The notes below the pieces were generated by a model. The model did not search any database. It saw only the letters and a list, made by a program, of their open reading frames with translations, and was not told where the DNA came from. Of a stretch of DNA of 64,000 bases, positions 42,632-51,895 are shown piece after piece. How positions within the stretch are numbered: position 1 is the first letter of the stretch; each line of letters opens with the position of its first letter. Made by a program: the position numbers and the translations under genes. The stretch lies in assembly GCA_009746045.1 (NCBI GenBank), contig RPFO01000065.1:8201241-8265240 (forward strand), in the 5' to 3' direction. Origin of the DNA: Mesostigma viride. Taxonomy: Eukaryota > Streptophyta > Mesostigmatophyceae > Mesostigmatales > Mesostigmataceae.

Positions 42632-45600
42632 ATGGCTGCCGAAAAGCCGCGAACTCTGAAAAGTCTAGTTGCGAGTGGTCCTAATCGCCCCATACCAGCT
42701 GCTGGCCTGAGTAAACGTGCCGAGAAAGTGACTTGCGCAGATGGTTCCCTCGGCGGTGCCCGTCGCGGCAATTCCGAGCCTGGTGGACAACCTGTACTCG
42801 GCTCGCCTCCTTCTGGCGTAGAAAACTACGGGCTATGTGACGAGCGGCCGCTGCTGTTAGCGTATTCCAGCCGTGCATATTATCGGGCCTTCGGTGACAA
42901 TCCTGCGCGCGAGCATGGAACTCACAACGATAAGTCGTTAAGAGGTGCTTCTGAGGGGGTCGGGGACAACTTGGTGCCAGTCAGCTTGTGTCGGCTGGAC
43001 CTGCTGGAGCTTGGGAACCAGTTCGCTCGGCGCCTGCGCGCCATGGGCATCAACCGCGGCAACTTTGTCACCGTCGTCATGGGCAGCGTGCTGGAGACCC
43101 TGCCCGTGTTGTTTGGGACAACGTTTGCGTGCGCCGCTGCGTCCCCCTTGGACCCCTCCCTCACCTCCACCGAAATCAAGCGATATTTAAAGGACAGCGG
43201 CTCCCGATTGGCGGTTGTCTCGGAAGAACCGGGCTACGAGCACGCCAGGATGGCAGTCCTGGACGCCTGCAGGGAGGTCGGTGTCTCGGTCTGGTGCGTT
43301 TCCATCCGCAATACCGACCAGGGGCAGCACAAGGACGCTCCTCGTGATGCGGCACATCCGGAGTCGTCGTATAACGATGAGTCGTCCTACAACGATGACA
43401 TTTTGTTCTCTGGGTGCGCAACAGTACCAAACACCAACCTGTTTCTAGGCGTGGTTGCCTCACAAACCCCTATCGGCGGCCATGACTCCCAGTGTACGTC
43501 ACGGTCCCGTTTCGGTTGGGTTATCCAGCCCTTACTCAGCAGCTGTGGAGATGCGATCAGCCTCCCGGATGGCGACAATCCCCAAGTCTTTAATGCTGGT
43601 CACCCGTGCGGCGATCGGACCACCCGCGGTGAGGACATCATCGATGATGATGTCACCGCCCTGGGGGATGACCCCTCCCCCGATGACATCGCCGTCATAG
43701 TCTACACATCAGGCACTACAGGGAGCGACCCAAAGGGCGTCCCGATGCGCCACCACCAGATGTGCGCGTATGCCACCTCCATGACTCGCTTCTTGTCTCT
43801 GTCACCCTCAGATGCCATCGTGATGACCATGCCGCTGTTCCACGCTCACGGTCTCCACTCCGCCATGATGTCACTCTGTTCCGGCGGGCGGCTCATCTTG
43901 CTGCCCATGAGTCCCGCCGATCCCCACGCCGTGTTCGCGGCCGCGCGACGGCACGGCACCACCTGGCACACGGGCTCCCCCACGCAGTACTCCCTCCTGG
44001 TCGACCTGGCCGAGGCCGACCCGGGGGCTGTGTGGCCTGTGGGTCAGCTGCGGTTCCTCCGCGTGGGCAGCCAGCTGCTACAGGAGGCGTTTGCAAGGAA
44101 GATCGAAGGGTTGTTGCGGGCGCCAGTGGTTAATGGGTATGCTCAGACGGAGACAGCATATATCTCCGTGAATCCACCGTCGTTGAGTCGCCGACGGCTG
44201 GACACGGTGGGCATTCCTGTGGGCATCTCAGACGTTGCGATCCTGGTGGAGAAGCCCCGGGCCATGTTTCCTTCCCTTTCCTCTGCTGCTGCTGTTGGCC
44301 ATGGTGGTGGCAGTGGCAGCAGTAATAGTGGTGGTGGTGGTGGTGGTGGTGGTGGTGGTGGTGGTGGTGGTGGTGGTGGTGGTGGTGGTGGTGGTGGTGG
44401 TGGTGGTGGTGGTGGTGGTGGTGGTGGTGGTGGTGGTGGTGGTGGTGGTGGTGGTGGTGGTGGTGGTGGTGGTGGTGGTGGTGGTGGTGGTGGTGGTGGT
44501 GGTGGTGGTGGTGGTGGTGGTGGTGGTGGTGGTGGTGGTGGTGGTGGTGGTGGTGGTGGTGGTGGTGGTGGTGGTGGTGGTGGTGGTGGTGGTGGTGGTG
44601 GTGGTGGTGGTGGTGGCGGGGGCGGGGGCGGGGGCGGGGCCAGCATGTGGGAGATCACGGGAAAGGCCGGCGTGGAGGGTGAGGTCATCGTGTCGGGGCC
44701 CGAGGTCATGGTCTCATATTGGAACAAGCCAGCAGCAACGGACGCGTTGTTTTTTTATCCGACGGATGAGACTGTCATAACTGGCACGATGGAGGCCAAG
44801 GAAAGGGCGATCGAAACAGACAAGGCAGTCGGAGGCGATGGTCATTGGGAGGAGGAGGACGGGCGACAGTGCGGGGGTCAGACCCTTATCCTTGCAACGG
44901 GGGACATGGGCCGGCAGAGCGGGGGTCAAGTTCATGAACAGGGGGAGGAGGGTGAGAAACGGCAAGCTGGGGGTCAGGTTTGTTACAAGGGGGGCGAGGA
45001 GGGGATGAAGGAGGAAGACGTGGGGGCGGAGAAGGAGAAGAACCAGGAGCAGGTGGCAGTGCGGGAACTGGAGAGTTTGGCAGCCGCATGGCGCAGTCGC
45101 CGCTGGCTGCGCACGGGCGACCTGGGCTCCTTCTCCCCCGACGGCCACCTGTCGCTCTCGGGCCGCCTCAAGGACGTGATCCACCGCGGCGGCGACAAGG
45201 TGCTCCCCGCCGAGGTGGAGGCGGCGCTCGAGGCGCACCCGCGCGTGGCGCGCGCCGCCGTGGTGGGCGGGGCGGACGCCATATACAACGAGCGAGTGCT
45301 CGCGGCGCTGGTGCTGCGGCCGGGCGGGGGTAGGAAGGGACAGCCGAACGGGAATAGGGGCCAGGCAAGCGCCGTAAAGGGGGCACGAGAGATGGTGAAC
45401 GAGAGTGGTGGAGGGCAGTCAAGAACCGCAGAGGGGCAGCGAGAGGATGGGAAAGGGCAGAACCCGATGGCGACAGCGGCTCATGGGAGGGAAGGGGAAG
45501 GGGCCTCAGGGGAGGGTGTAATGATCACCGATGGACAGGGAAAGGGAAAGGGAGAGGGAGAGAAAGCGGACGGAGAGACAATAATTAACGGGGTTGATGG

Positions 45601-48600
45601 CGCCGCGTCATCATGTGAGGCGGATGGCGGTGATGCCGGTGACCTCCCCCTGACCCACGAGGCGCTGGTCGCGTGGTGCCTCTCTTACCTGGCCCCCCAC
45701 AAGGTGCCCTCCGCCTTCTACCTGCTTGACATGCTGCCTACCACCGCCATCGGCAAGACGCAGCGGCACCAGCTGGCCACCTTGCTGGAGGCGTGCGCCC
45801 CACTGCCGCGGCGGCACGCGCGCGCGGGCGCTGACCATCAGTTGGTGGGGGGCGTGGAGGCGGCGGTCGAGCGTGTGTGGAGGCAGGAGCTGGCGACGTC
45901 ACAACACCAAGGGGGGGTGGGGGTGGCGCTGCCTACCATGGGGGGGGTTCAACCAGCGTTTTCTGACAACGTGCAAGGCAGCCTCCAAGGCACTGACCTT
46001 CCACCACATGCTGCGCAGAGTGGCATTGCGCCTGGGGCTGCCATGGCAAGCGAAAGGGCAAACGAAAGGGCAAGTCTAGGCATCCATCAAAGAATGGAGC
46101 GAAACGGGGTTATGACGGGTGCGGGCGCTGCTGCCTGCGGTGGTGGCGGCGGTCAGGATAACCCGGTGTTCTCACGGGACGACAACTTTTTGGCGGTGGG
46201 CGGCACCTCGCTGAGTGCCATTGCAGTCACACGCGGGCTGAATCAGCTCTTCCCCCGCGCGGGCGTGTCGGTGGCGGACGTGTTGATGGCGGGCAGTTTG
46301 AAGGAACTGGCCGCGCTGATAGAATCGCGGGGAGGCAGCGGTGGGGGCGGTGACAGTGGTAGTTTCAATGGCTCATTGCCTCTGGGCCCAAACTGCTCAG
46401 ACCCCGTGGGTTCAATACCCAGCAGTGTGCCCTCTGCAGGTCTGCCCCAGGCCACAGGCACCGTCCACGCTGCACCCATCATGGCTGGGGAAGTGGCTGC
46501 GGTGCCGGATCGGCAGTCCCTGCCGCCCTACGTTACTGCCGGCAGATCCTCAGCCACACCTCCTTTTGCTTCAGGGGAGGGAAAGGCTATTGGGTGGATA
46601 CCGGCAAATGCGAGCCCCGCCGGCATGCCTGCATCCGGTACTGACACATCTTCGGGTTTGGCCTCTCATGAGGGTGCGGCTGCCGGCATTACCCGCGGGG
46701 AGTTGGTGGGTCCTGCCTCGTTCGGCCAGGAAGGCCTGCTGGCGATTGCGGGCCTGGCGCCGACCAGCCCCGTGTATCACCTTCCCTTGCTGTGGGAGCT
46801 GGCGGGCCCCTTGGATGCAGCGTGCCTGCGGGCCAGCGTGGCTATGCTGGCGGCACGCCATGATGTGCTGCGCAGCCACTTTCGGTTGGCGGCTGGGGAA
46901 GGAAGGGGAAAAGGGGGGGTAGGGGCGGGCAAGGGCGTTGATAGAGGGGAGTTGCCGCTGGCATACTCCGTGGCGGTTCCGTTGGAGGAGTTTGAGTTTG
47001 ATTTTACGGTGGTGGACTTGGAGGGGTTTGGGGCCGGGGACGGCTCTGGTGGGGATGTGGGTGGACGAGATCAGCATGGCCATGGTCATAGTAGAAGAAG
47101 GGAGAGGCAGACGGCGTTGGGGACTTGGAAATTTGATGATGGGCAGGGGGCCGTTGTCGTGGGTTGCAATGGTGGCCGTGAGAAGGAATGGGAAGGCGTG
47201 CCGGACGTGGTTGCTGATGAATGCCGGCGACTGCTGCGTGCCACAGCAGATGCTCCCTTTGACCTGTACCGCGGCCCACTCATGCGCGCACTGGTAGTGA
47301 CGCTGAGCCGCAACCGCCACCTTTTCCTGCTCACCCGCCACCATGCCATCAGTGACGCGACGTCGGTGGGCATCCTGCAGCGAGAGCTGTGCATGTGCTA
47401 CGATGCGTGCCGGGGAGCAGCACGGGATGCTGATGACGCTGGGCAGATTGGCGGGGAGTCAGCAGGCAGTGAGGGTCATGCTGGGCACTGGTGGGGAAGC
47501 CGCGTGAGTGCATCCGAGGCGTCTCGCCTGCGCATGCTAGTGTCGTCGCTGCTGCCGCCTCTGCCCCTCACGTACCAGGACTACGCGGCCTGGCAGCGGA
47601 GCTGGCTGGCCAAGAGCGGGGAAGCCGAGCGGCAACTCAAATACTGGCGAACGGCACTCGCCGGCGCGCCCCCTCTGCTGACCCTGCCCACCGATCGCCC
47701 ACGCCCCGTGCTGCAGAGCTTCCGAGGCGAGGCCGTCCCCCTCGACGTGCCCGCACACGTTATGTCCGGCCTGCAGCGCCTGGCGCGGTCGTGCGGGTGC
47801 ACGCTGGTCACCGTCCTGCTGGCGTGCTGGGCGCTCACACTGGCGCGGTACAGCGGCCAGCGCAAGGTCGTCCTGGGCACACCCTGGAGCGGCCGGGGCC
47901 GCGGGCAGCTGCAGGGCGTGGTCGGGTACTTTGTTAACCCGCTCGCCATTTGTGTGGAGGTGGACCCTGACAATGTTGACAATTTCACGAGCAGCAGCAG
48001 CAGCGGGGGAAAGGTCACCAGTGGTGGTGGCCCTATGGATGGCCATGATAGCGGCAAGAGTGGCGGCGGCCCTAACGGTGGCGATCATGGTGGTGGGGGC
48101 AACAGCGGCGCCCCCTCTCCTGCTGTTGCCCGCAACACGTTCCGCGACCTGGTCTCCCGCGTGCGCGCGTCCCTGCTGGGTGCGATCGACCACGCCGACG
48201 TGCCCTTCCACCATGTGGTGGCCGCGGTGGGCACGGCGCCCTGCCCGGGCGCCAACCCGCTCTTTCAGTTGCTGCTCATGTGGGGGGAAGGGGCCGAGAT
48301 GGTGGGCCAACTTGGGCCGGATGGCGCGCGGTTGACCCGCGAGGGGGACCTGTCGCTCCGCACCGCGTCGCCCGCATGGCTGCCCCCCACCACGTCCAAA
48401 GTGGACCTGGAGGTGTACATGGACAAGGGGGAAGGTGGCGGCATACAGGGCACCGTGCAGTACGCACGCGATCTGTGGGAGAGGGAGAGCGTGGCCGCGA
48501 TCGTGCGCGCGCTGGGGGTGGTCATGGCGCACGCGGCGGCGGCAGCTAGTGCGGGTGGTCTGGCGGAGGAGGGGGAAACGGGGGAGCGTGGCAAGGTGGG

Positions 48601-51600
48601 TTTGGCCGCGAGTCAACGTCCAGACCAGGTGGAAAGAAGCGGGGAGGAGGGCAGTCATTCAGCAGGAAAGCATGATAACGTGGGTGATGGGAAGGTGGGA
48701 ATGGCGAAGGGAGCGGACGACCGGGATCGCGGGGGCAGTGGAGGTGGGGAAGGTAAGGACAAGGGGAATCATGGAATCTGCCGCCCATCAGGTATGCATG
48801 CTATCCCGTCGCCCCTTTCCCCCCGCTCAGCTGCCACCGCTGATGTGATGTCGCTTCCGCTGATGAGCGACGCGCAGCAGCGAGCGATGCTGCGCCGCGT
48901 CTGCCACGGGCCACAGGGATCGTTCGACCCGCCAGCGCACCCCACACTGGCTGCCATGTGGCGCGCAGCCCTGGCGCGCCTGGACGAGGGCCCTTACCCG
49001 GGTCGGCGCGCGGTGGCAGTGCGTTGCGGGCGCCAGGCGGTGACGTTTGATCAGCTGGATGCCTACGCGCGATCGCTGGCAGCCGAGTTCCGGCGCCTGG
49101 GCGTGGGCGCGGGCGTCCCGGTGGCCCTCGCGCTGCCCCGCTCCCCCGCGGCGCTCGTTGCCATGCTGGCGTGCGTCACTGCGGGGGCGGCGTATGTGCC
49201 CGTGGACCCGCGGCAACCGCCCGGCTGGTCGCTACCGCTGCTGGCGCAGGTGGCCCCGCGCCTCGTGGTGGTGGGCGCGGGGGCGGCAGGTGATGCGGTC
49301 GCGCGAGGGTGCGCGGACATGGGCGCGGGCGTGGTGGTGGCGGAGGGCATGCGTGGCGCTCGGTTCCGGCTGGCGGTGGCGCCGAGAGAGGGGGCTGCAA
49401 CGCCGCTGGCCTTTCCTGCCAGCGGCGCTGAGAGGGACAGTGCATGGGGGGCAAGGGATGGCCAAACTGCTGCTGCAGGTGCGGTGGACGCCCATGCCTC
49501 GCCTTCAGATCCGGACACAAGCAATCCGTGTGAGCCGTGCCCCCCACACCCGGCACTGCTCATCTTCACGTCCGGCAGCTCAGGGCCGCCCAAGCCGGTG
49601 GTGCTGTCGAATGCGGCGCTGGCGTGGAAGCTGCTCATCTATTGGGACGCCTTCCCGCTGGCAAGGGGGAAGGAGGGGGAGGGGGAGGGTCAGCGGGGGA
49701 GTGATGACGATGGGGATGATGAAGGCAGTGAAGATGTTAGCGAGAATGAGGATGAAGAGCAGGATCGAGAGGACGAAGAGGAAGGTGTTGGTGATGGCAA
49801 GGGGCGTTCTTTTTCGGGTGGTGGTCAGCCTGGTTTCCCTTTTGGTCAAAAAATGAGTCCTAAAATGAGCCAACTTCGTAATGGCGGTGGTAGTGAGAAC
49901 CTTTGCTTTCAGAATGGCAGAGATAGGGGTCACGAGCTGTTCCTGGCGCGCACCACGTTCACGTTCATCGACCACGTGCTGGAGGTTTGGGGCGCGCTGC
50001 TGGCCCCAGCGCCGCTGCTGCTGGCCACGCGCGCGCAGGAGGCGGCCCCCGGGCTGCTCCTGCGCGCGCTCACGCGGTTTCCCGTCACGCGGCTCGTGGC
50101 GGTGCCCGCGCTCCTCAACGCGATGCTGGCGCACGCACACGAGGGGGGGGAGGATGAGGAGGGCGAGGAGGAGGAAGAGGAAGAGGAAGAGGAGGAAGAA
50201 GAAGGGGATGAGGCGGCAGTGGAGGAAGGAGGGAAAGAGGAAGGTTGTTGGACATATGATGGGGAAAGGGAGGGGAGAGGTGGCGTTGTAAACGGCACCA
50301 TGCCTGCGTGGTTGCCAGCAAAGAACGCCAGTGGTTATGTAAATAATGCACCCTCTTCGTCGCCAGCCCCCGCTCTCAACTGGGGCTCCCCCTACCCCAG
50401 GGTGCGGCCGCGCGACTGGCTGACGCGCCGCTCGTCCCTGCGCGTGTGCATCTGCAGCGGGGAGCCCTTGCCGCTGGCCCTCGCCACGCGCTTCCTGGCC
50501 GCCGCGGGCCGCCGTGGGTGCCAGCTGTACAACCTGTTTGGGGCGAGCGAGACGGGAGGGGACGGTGTGCTGGCGAGGGTCACCGCCCGCGTCCTCTCCC
50601 GCGCACGCGCCGCCTCCTGCCGCGTCCCCATCGGCACGCCCCTGGCGCGCATGGCCGCCTACGTGGTCGGGCCGCCGCCGGTGCACGCGCTCCTGCCACC
50701 TGGCGCGCAGGGGGAGCTGTGGGTGGGCGGGCCCGCGCTCGCGGACGGTTACGTGGGCCAGCCGCAACTCAGCGCGGCACGATTCGCGCCCAACCCGTTT
50801 CGCGACCTGTTCGGGGACGCGGCAGGGGTTTCAGACCCCCCTCCCCCCCCCCGGGTGTACTGCACGGGGGATATCGCGCGGGTGGTCCCGTCGACAGGGC
50901 AGGTGGAGGTGGTCGGGCGCGCGGACGCGCAGGCCAAGGTCCGGGGGTTCCGCGTCTCGCTCGGGTTTGTGGAGGAGGCGCTCGCGTCGCTGCCCGGCGT
51001 GAAGGAGTGCGGCGTGGCCGTGGCCATGGACCGGGGCCCTGTATCTAGCAATACTAACAACAATAATACTGGTATTGAAGACAGTGCTAATAATGCTACT
51101 CCCGGTGCCCCCGTGGAGCTGTCCTCCCACTTGGTGGCGGTGGTGGCACCTGCCCACCTGGACGTGCCCCTCCTGCGGCGGCAGCTGGTCGAATGCCTCC
51201 CCCACTATGCACTGCCCGCGGTGCTCCTCCCCGCGGCGTTTGTCCCGCGCCTCAGCAACGGCAAGGTGGACCGCGCCGCCGTGCTGGCGATGGGCACGCA
51301 CGAGGGGGGTGGGGAGGCACGAGGTAATTGTGGCGGTGGAGGAGCAGGGCGTGGAGGGGTACATGGGGGTGATGGGGTAAGCCAGCGAGGAGAGGCTGGT
51401 ACGTTAAATGTAGAGAAGAATAAAGCGGGCGCAGGCGTAGAGAATATGAGTGATGCGGGCAAAGGGCAGGGGTTGACAGCGCCCCAGGCCCCCCGCGGCG
51501 CGCTCGAGGCCCGCCTTGCCGCCATCTGGCGCGACGCGCTGGGCCTGGCGTCCGTCTCAGTGCTGGACGACTTCTTTGCGCTCGGGGGGCACTCGCTCAA

Positions 51601-51895
51601 CGCGATGCGCCTGCAGAGGGGGCTGACGGCGGCGGCGGCCGAGGCGGGAGCGGCGCCCGAGGTGGCAGCGCTGGGCCGGTTGGGGGCGGCATCGCTCGCG
51701 CGTTTCCGAACCATTGAGGAGATGGCACAGGCGGCAAGGAAGGTGGCCGCGGTGGAGGCAGGCAAGGGGGGCGGGGGGTGGGGGCGGGGACGGGGGCGAA
51801 GACAGGGACAGGAGGGGGGAAAGGAAAGAAGAAGGGATCTGCGAAGCTTGCTTCGTGGGATGCTGGACATGTGGTTACGGATGAGAGCAGAGTGA
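42632..51895 (+). CDS. NRPS-like multidomain enzyme, A-PCP-C-A-PCP
   Basis: A 3,087-residue frame with no visible intron. Domain 1 (about residues 60-1050) is an adenylation/acyl-CoA-ligase domain most like the AAE3/oxalyl-CoA-ligase type: YTSGTTGSDPKGV (~356), PLFHAHGL, NGYAQTE (~500), RTGDLG, GRLKDVIHRGGDK (~843) and catalytic Lys in IGKTQR (~1039). PCP1 has the attachment serine 1193 in GGTSLSA. The condensation domain (about 1380-1960) has HHAISDAT (~1570), GYFVNP, DVPFHH and NPLFQLL. Adenylation domain 2 (about 2110-2880) has FTSGSSGPPKP (Pro replaces the usual Gly after the Lys), FIDHVLEVWG, LFGASE, CTGDIA, RGFRVSLG and NGKVDR (~2877). PCP2 has serine 2988 in GGHSLNA. Many low-complexity inserts (poly-Gly, E-rich, K/G/E-rich) lie between motifs. 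It probably joins an activated acid to an amino acid on carrier proteins. The start ATG is the first in the frame; upstream DNA is AT-rich. Confidence 0.85.
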   Translation: MAAEKPRTLKSLVASGPNRPIPAAGLSKRAEKVTCADGSLGGARRGNSEPGGQPVLGSPPSGVENYGLCDERPLLLAYSSRAYYRAFGDNPAREHGTHNDKSLRGASEGVGDNLVPVSLCRLDLLELGNQFARRLRAMGINRGNFVTVVMGSVLETLPVLFGTTFACAAASPLDPSLTSTEIKRYLKDSGSRLAVVSEEPGYEHARMAVLDACREVGVSVWCVSIRNTDQGQHKDAPRDAAHPESSYNDESSYNDDILFSGCATVPNTNLFLGVVASQTPIGGHDSQCTSRSRFGWVIQPLLSSCGDAISLPDGDNPQVFNAGHPCGDRTTRGEDIIDDDVTALGDDPSPDDIAVIVYTSGTTGSDPKGVPMRHHQMCAYATSMTRFLSLSPSDAIVMTMPLFHAHGLHSAMMSLCSGGRLILLPMSPADPHAVFAAARRHGTTWHTGSPTQYSLLVDLAEADPGAVWPVGQLRFLRVGSQLLQEAFARKIEGLLRAPVVNGYAQTETAYISVNPPSLSRRRLDTVGIPVGISDVAILVEKPRAMFPSLSSAAAVGHGGGSGSSNSGGGGGGGGGGGGGGGGGGGGGGGGGGGGGGGGGGGGGGGGGGGGGGGGGGGGGGGGGGGGGGGGGGGGGGGGGGGGGGGGGGGGGGGGGGGGGGGGGGGGGGGASMWEITGKAGVEGEVIVSGPEVMVSYWNKPAATDALFFYPTDETVITGTMEAKERAIETDKAVGGDGHWEEEDGRQCGGQTLILATGDMGRQSGGQVHEQGEEGEKRQAGGQVCYKGGEEGMKEEDVGAEKEKNQEQVAVRELESLAAAWRSRRWLRTGDLGSFSPDGHLSLSGRLKDVIHRGGDKVLPAEVEAALEAHPRVARAAVVGGADAIYNERVLAALVLRPGGGRKGQPNGNRGQASAVKGAREMVNESGGGQSRTAEGQREDGKGQNPMATAAHGREGEGASGEGVMITDGQGKGKGEGEKADGETIINGVDGAASSCEADGGDAGDLPLTHEALVAWCLSYLAPHKVPSAFYLLDMLPTTAIGKTQRHQLATLLEACAPLPRRHARAGADHQLVGGVEAAVERVWRQELATSQHQGGVGVALPTMGGVQPAFSDNVQGSLQGTDLPPHAAQSGIAPGAAMASERANERASLGIHQRMERNGVMTGAGAAACGGGGGQDNPVFSRDDNFLAVGGTSLSAIAVTRGLNQLFPRAGVSVADVLMAGSLKELAALIESRGGSGGGGDSGSFNGSLPLGPNCSDPVGSIPSSVPSAGLPQATGTVHAAPIMAGEVAAVPDRQSLPPYVTAGRSSATPPFASGEGKAIGWIPANASPAGMPASGTDTSSGLASHEGAAAGITRGELVGPASFGQEGLLAIAGLAPTSPVYHLPLLWELAGPLDAACLRASVAMLAARHDVLRSHFRLAAGEGRGKGGVGAGKGVDRGELPLAYSVAVPLEEFEFDFTVVDLEGFGAGDGSGGDVGGRDQHGHGHSRRRERQTALGTWKFDDGQGAVVVGCNGGREKEWEGVPDVVADECRRLLRATADAPFDLYRGPLMRALVVTLSRNRHLFLLTRHHAISDATSVGILQRELCMCYDACRGAARDADDAGQIGGESAGSEGHAGHWWGSRVSASEASRLRMLVSSLLPPLPLTYQDYAAWQRSWLAKSGEAERQLKYWRTALAGAPPLLTLPTDRPRPVLQSFRGEAVPLDVPAHVMSGLQRLARSCGCTLVTVLLACWALTLARYSGQRKVVLGTPWSGRGRGQLQGVVGYFVNPLAICVEVDPDNVDNFTSSSSSGGKVTSGGGPMDGHDSGKSGGGPNGGDHGGGGNSGAPSPAVARNTFRDLVSRVRASLLGAIDHADVPFHHVVAAVGTAPCPGANPLFQLLLMWGEGAEMVGQLGPDGARLTREGDLSLRTASPAWLPPTTSKVDLEVYMDKGEGGGIQGTVQYARDLWERESVAAIVRALGVVMAHAAAAASAGGLAEEGETGERGKVGLAASQRPDQVERSGEEGSHSAGKHDNVGDGKVGMAKGADDRDRGGSGGGEGKDKGNHGICRPSGMHAIPSPLSPRSAATADVMSLPLMSDAQQRAMLRRVCHGPQGSFDPPAHPTLAAMWRAALARLDEGPYPGRRAVAVRCGRQAVTFDQLDAYARSLAAEFRRLGVGAGVPVALALPRSPAALVAMLACVTAGAAYVPVDPRQPPGWSLPLLAQVAPRLVVVGAGAAGDAVARGCADMGAGVVVAEGMRGARFRLAVAPREGAATPLAFPASGAERDSAWGARDGQTAAAGAVDAHASPSDPDTSNPCEPCPPHPALLIFTSGSSGPPKPVVLSNAALAWKLLIYWDAFPLARGKEGEGEGQRGSDDDGDDEGSEDVSENEDEEQDREDEEEGVGDGKGRSFSGGGQPGFPFGQKMSPKMSQLRNGGGSENLCFQNGRDRGHELFLARTTFTFIDHVLEVWGALLAPAPLLLATRAQEAAPGLLLRALTRFPVTRLVAVPALLNAMLAHAHEGGEDEEGEEEEEEEEEEEEEGDEAAVEEGGKEEGCWTYDGEREGRGGVVNGTMPAWLPAKNASGYVNNAPSSSPAPALNWGSPYPRVRPRDWLTRRSSLRVCICSGEPLPLALATRFLAAAGRRGCQLYNLFGASETGGDGVLARVTARVLSRARAASCRVPIGTPLARMAAYVVGPPPVHALLPPGAQGELWVGGPALADGYVGQPQLSAARFAPNPFRDLFGDAAGVSDPPPPPRVYCTGDIARVVPSTGQVEVVGRADAQAKVRGFRVSLGFVEEALASLPGVKECGVAVAMDRGPVSSNTNNNNTGIEDSANNATPGAPVELSSHLVAVVAPAHLDVPLLRRQLVECLPHYALPAVLLPAAFVPRLSNGKVDRAAVLAMGTHEGGGEARGNCGGGGAGRGGVHGGDGVSQRGEAGTLNVEKNKAGAGVENMSDAGKGQGLTAPQAPRGALEARLAAIWRDALGLASVSVLDDFFALGGHSLNAMRLQRGLTAAAAEAGAAPEVAALGRLGAASLARFRTIEEMAQAARKVAAVEAGKGGGGWGRGRGRRQGQEGGKERRRDLRSLLRGMLDMWLRMRAE
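44330..44638 (+). repeat. (GGT)95 array encoding a 103-glycine run
   Basis: Ninety-five uninterrupted GGT codons (44330-44614) are followed by alternating GGC/GGG, giving Gly567-Gly669. It lies between the NGYAQTE motif and the EGEVIVSGPEVM motif of adenylation domain 1, a surface-loop position. It is in frame, so the domain on both sides reads through. The length may be unstable or mis-assembled. Confidence 0.95.

Noticed and set aside
44143-44780. Poly-Pro and poly-Val ORFs opposite the Gly run
   Set aside because: Shadows of the (GGT)95 array. Only the Gly frame continues into recognisable enzyme motifs on both sides.
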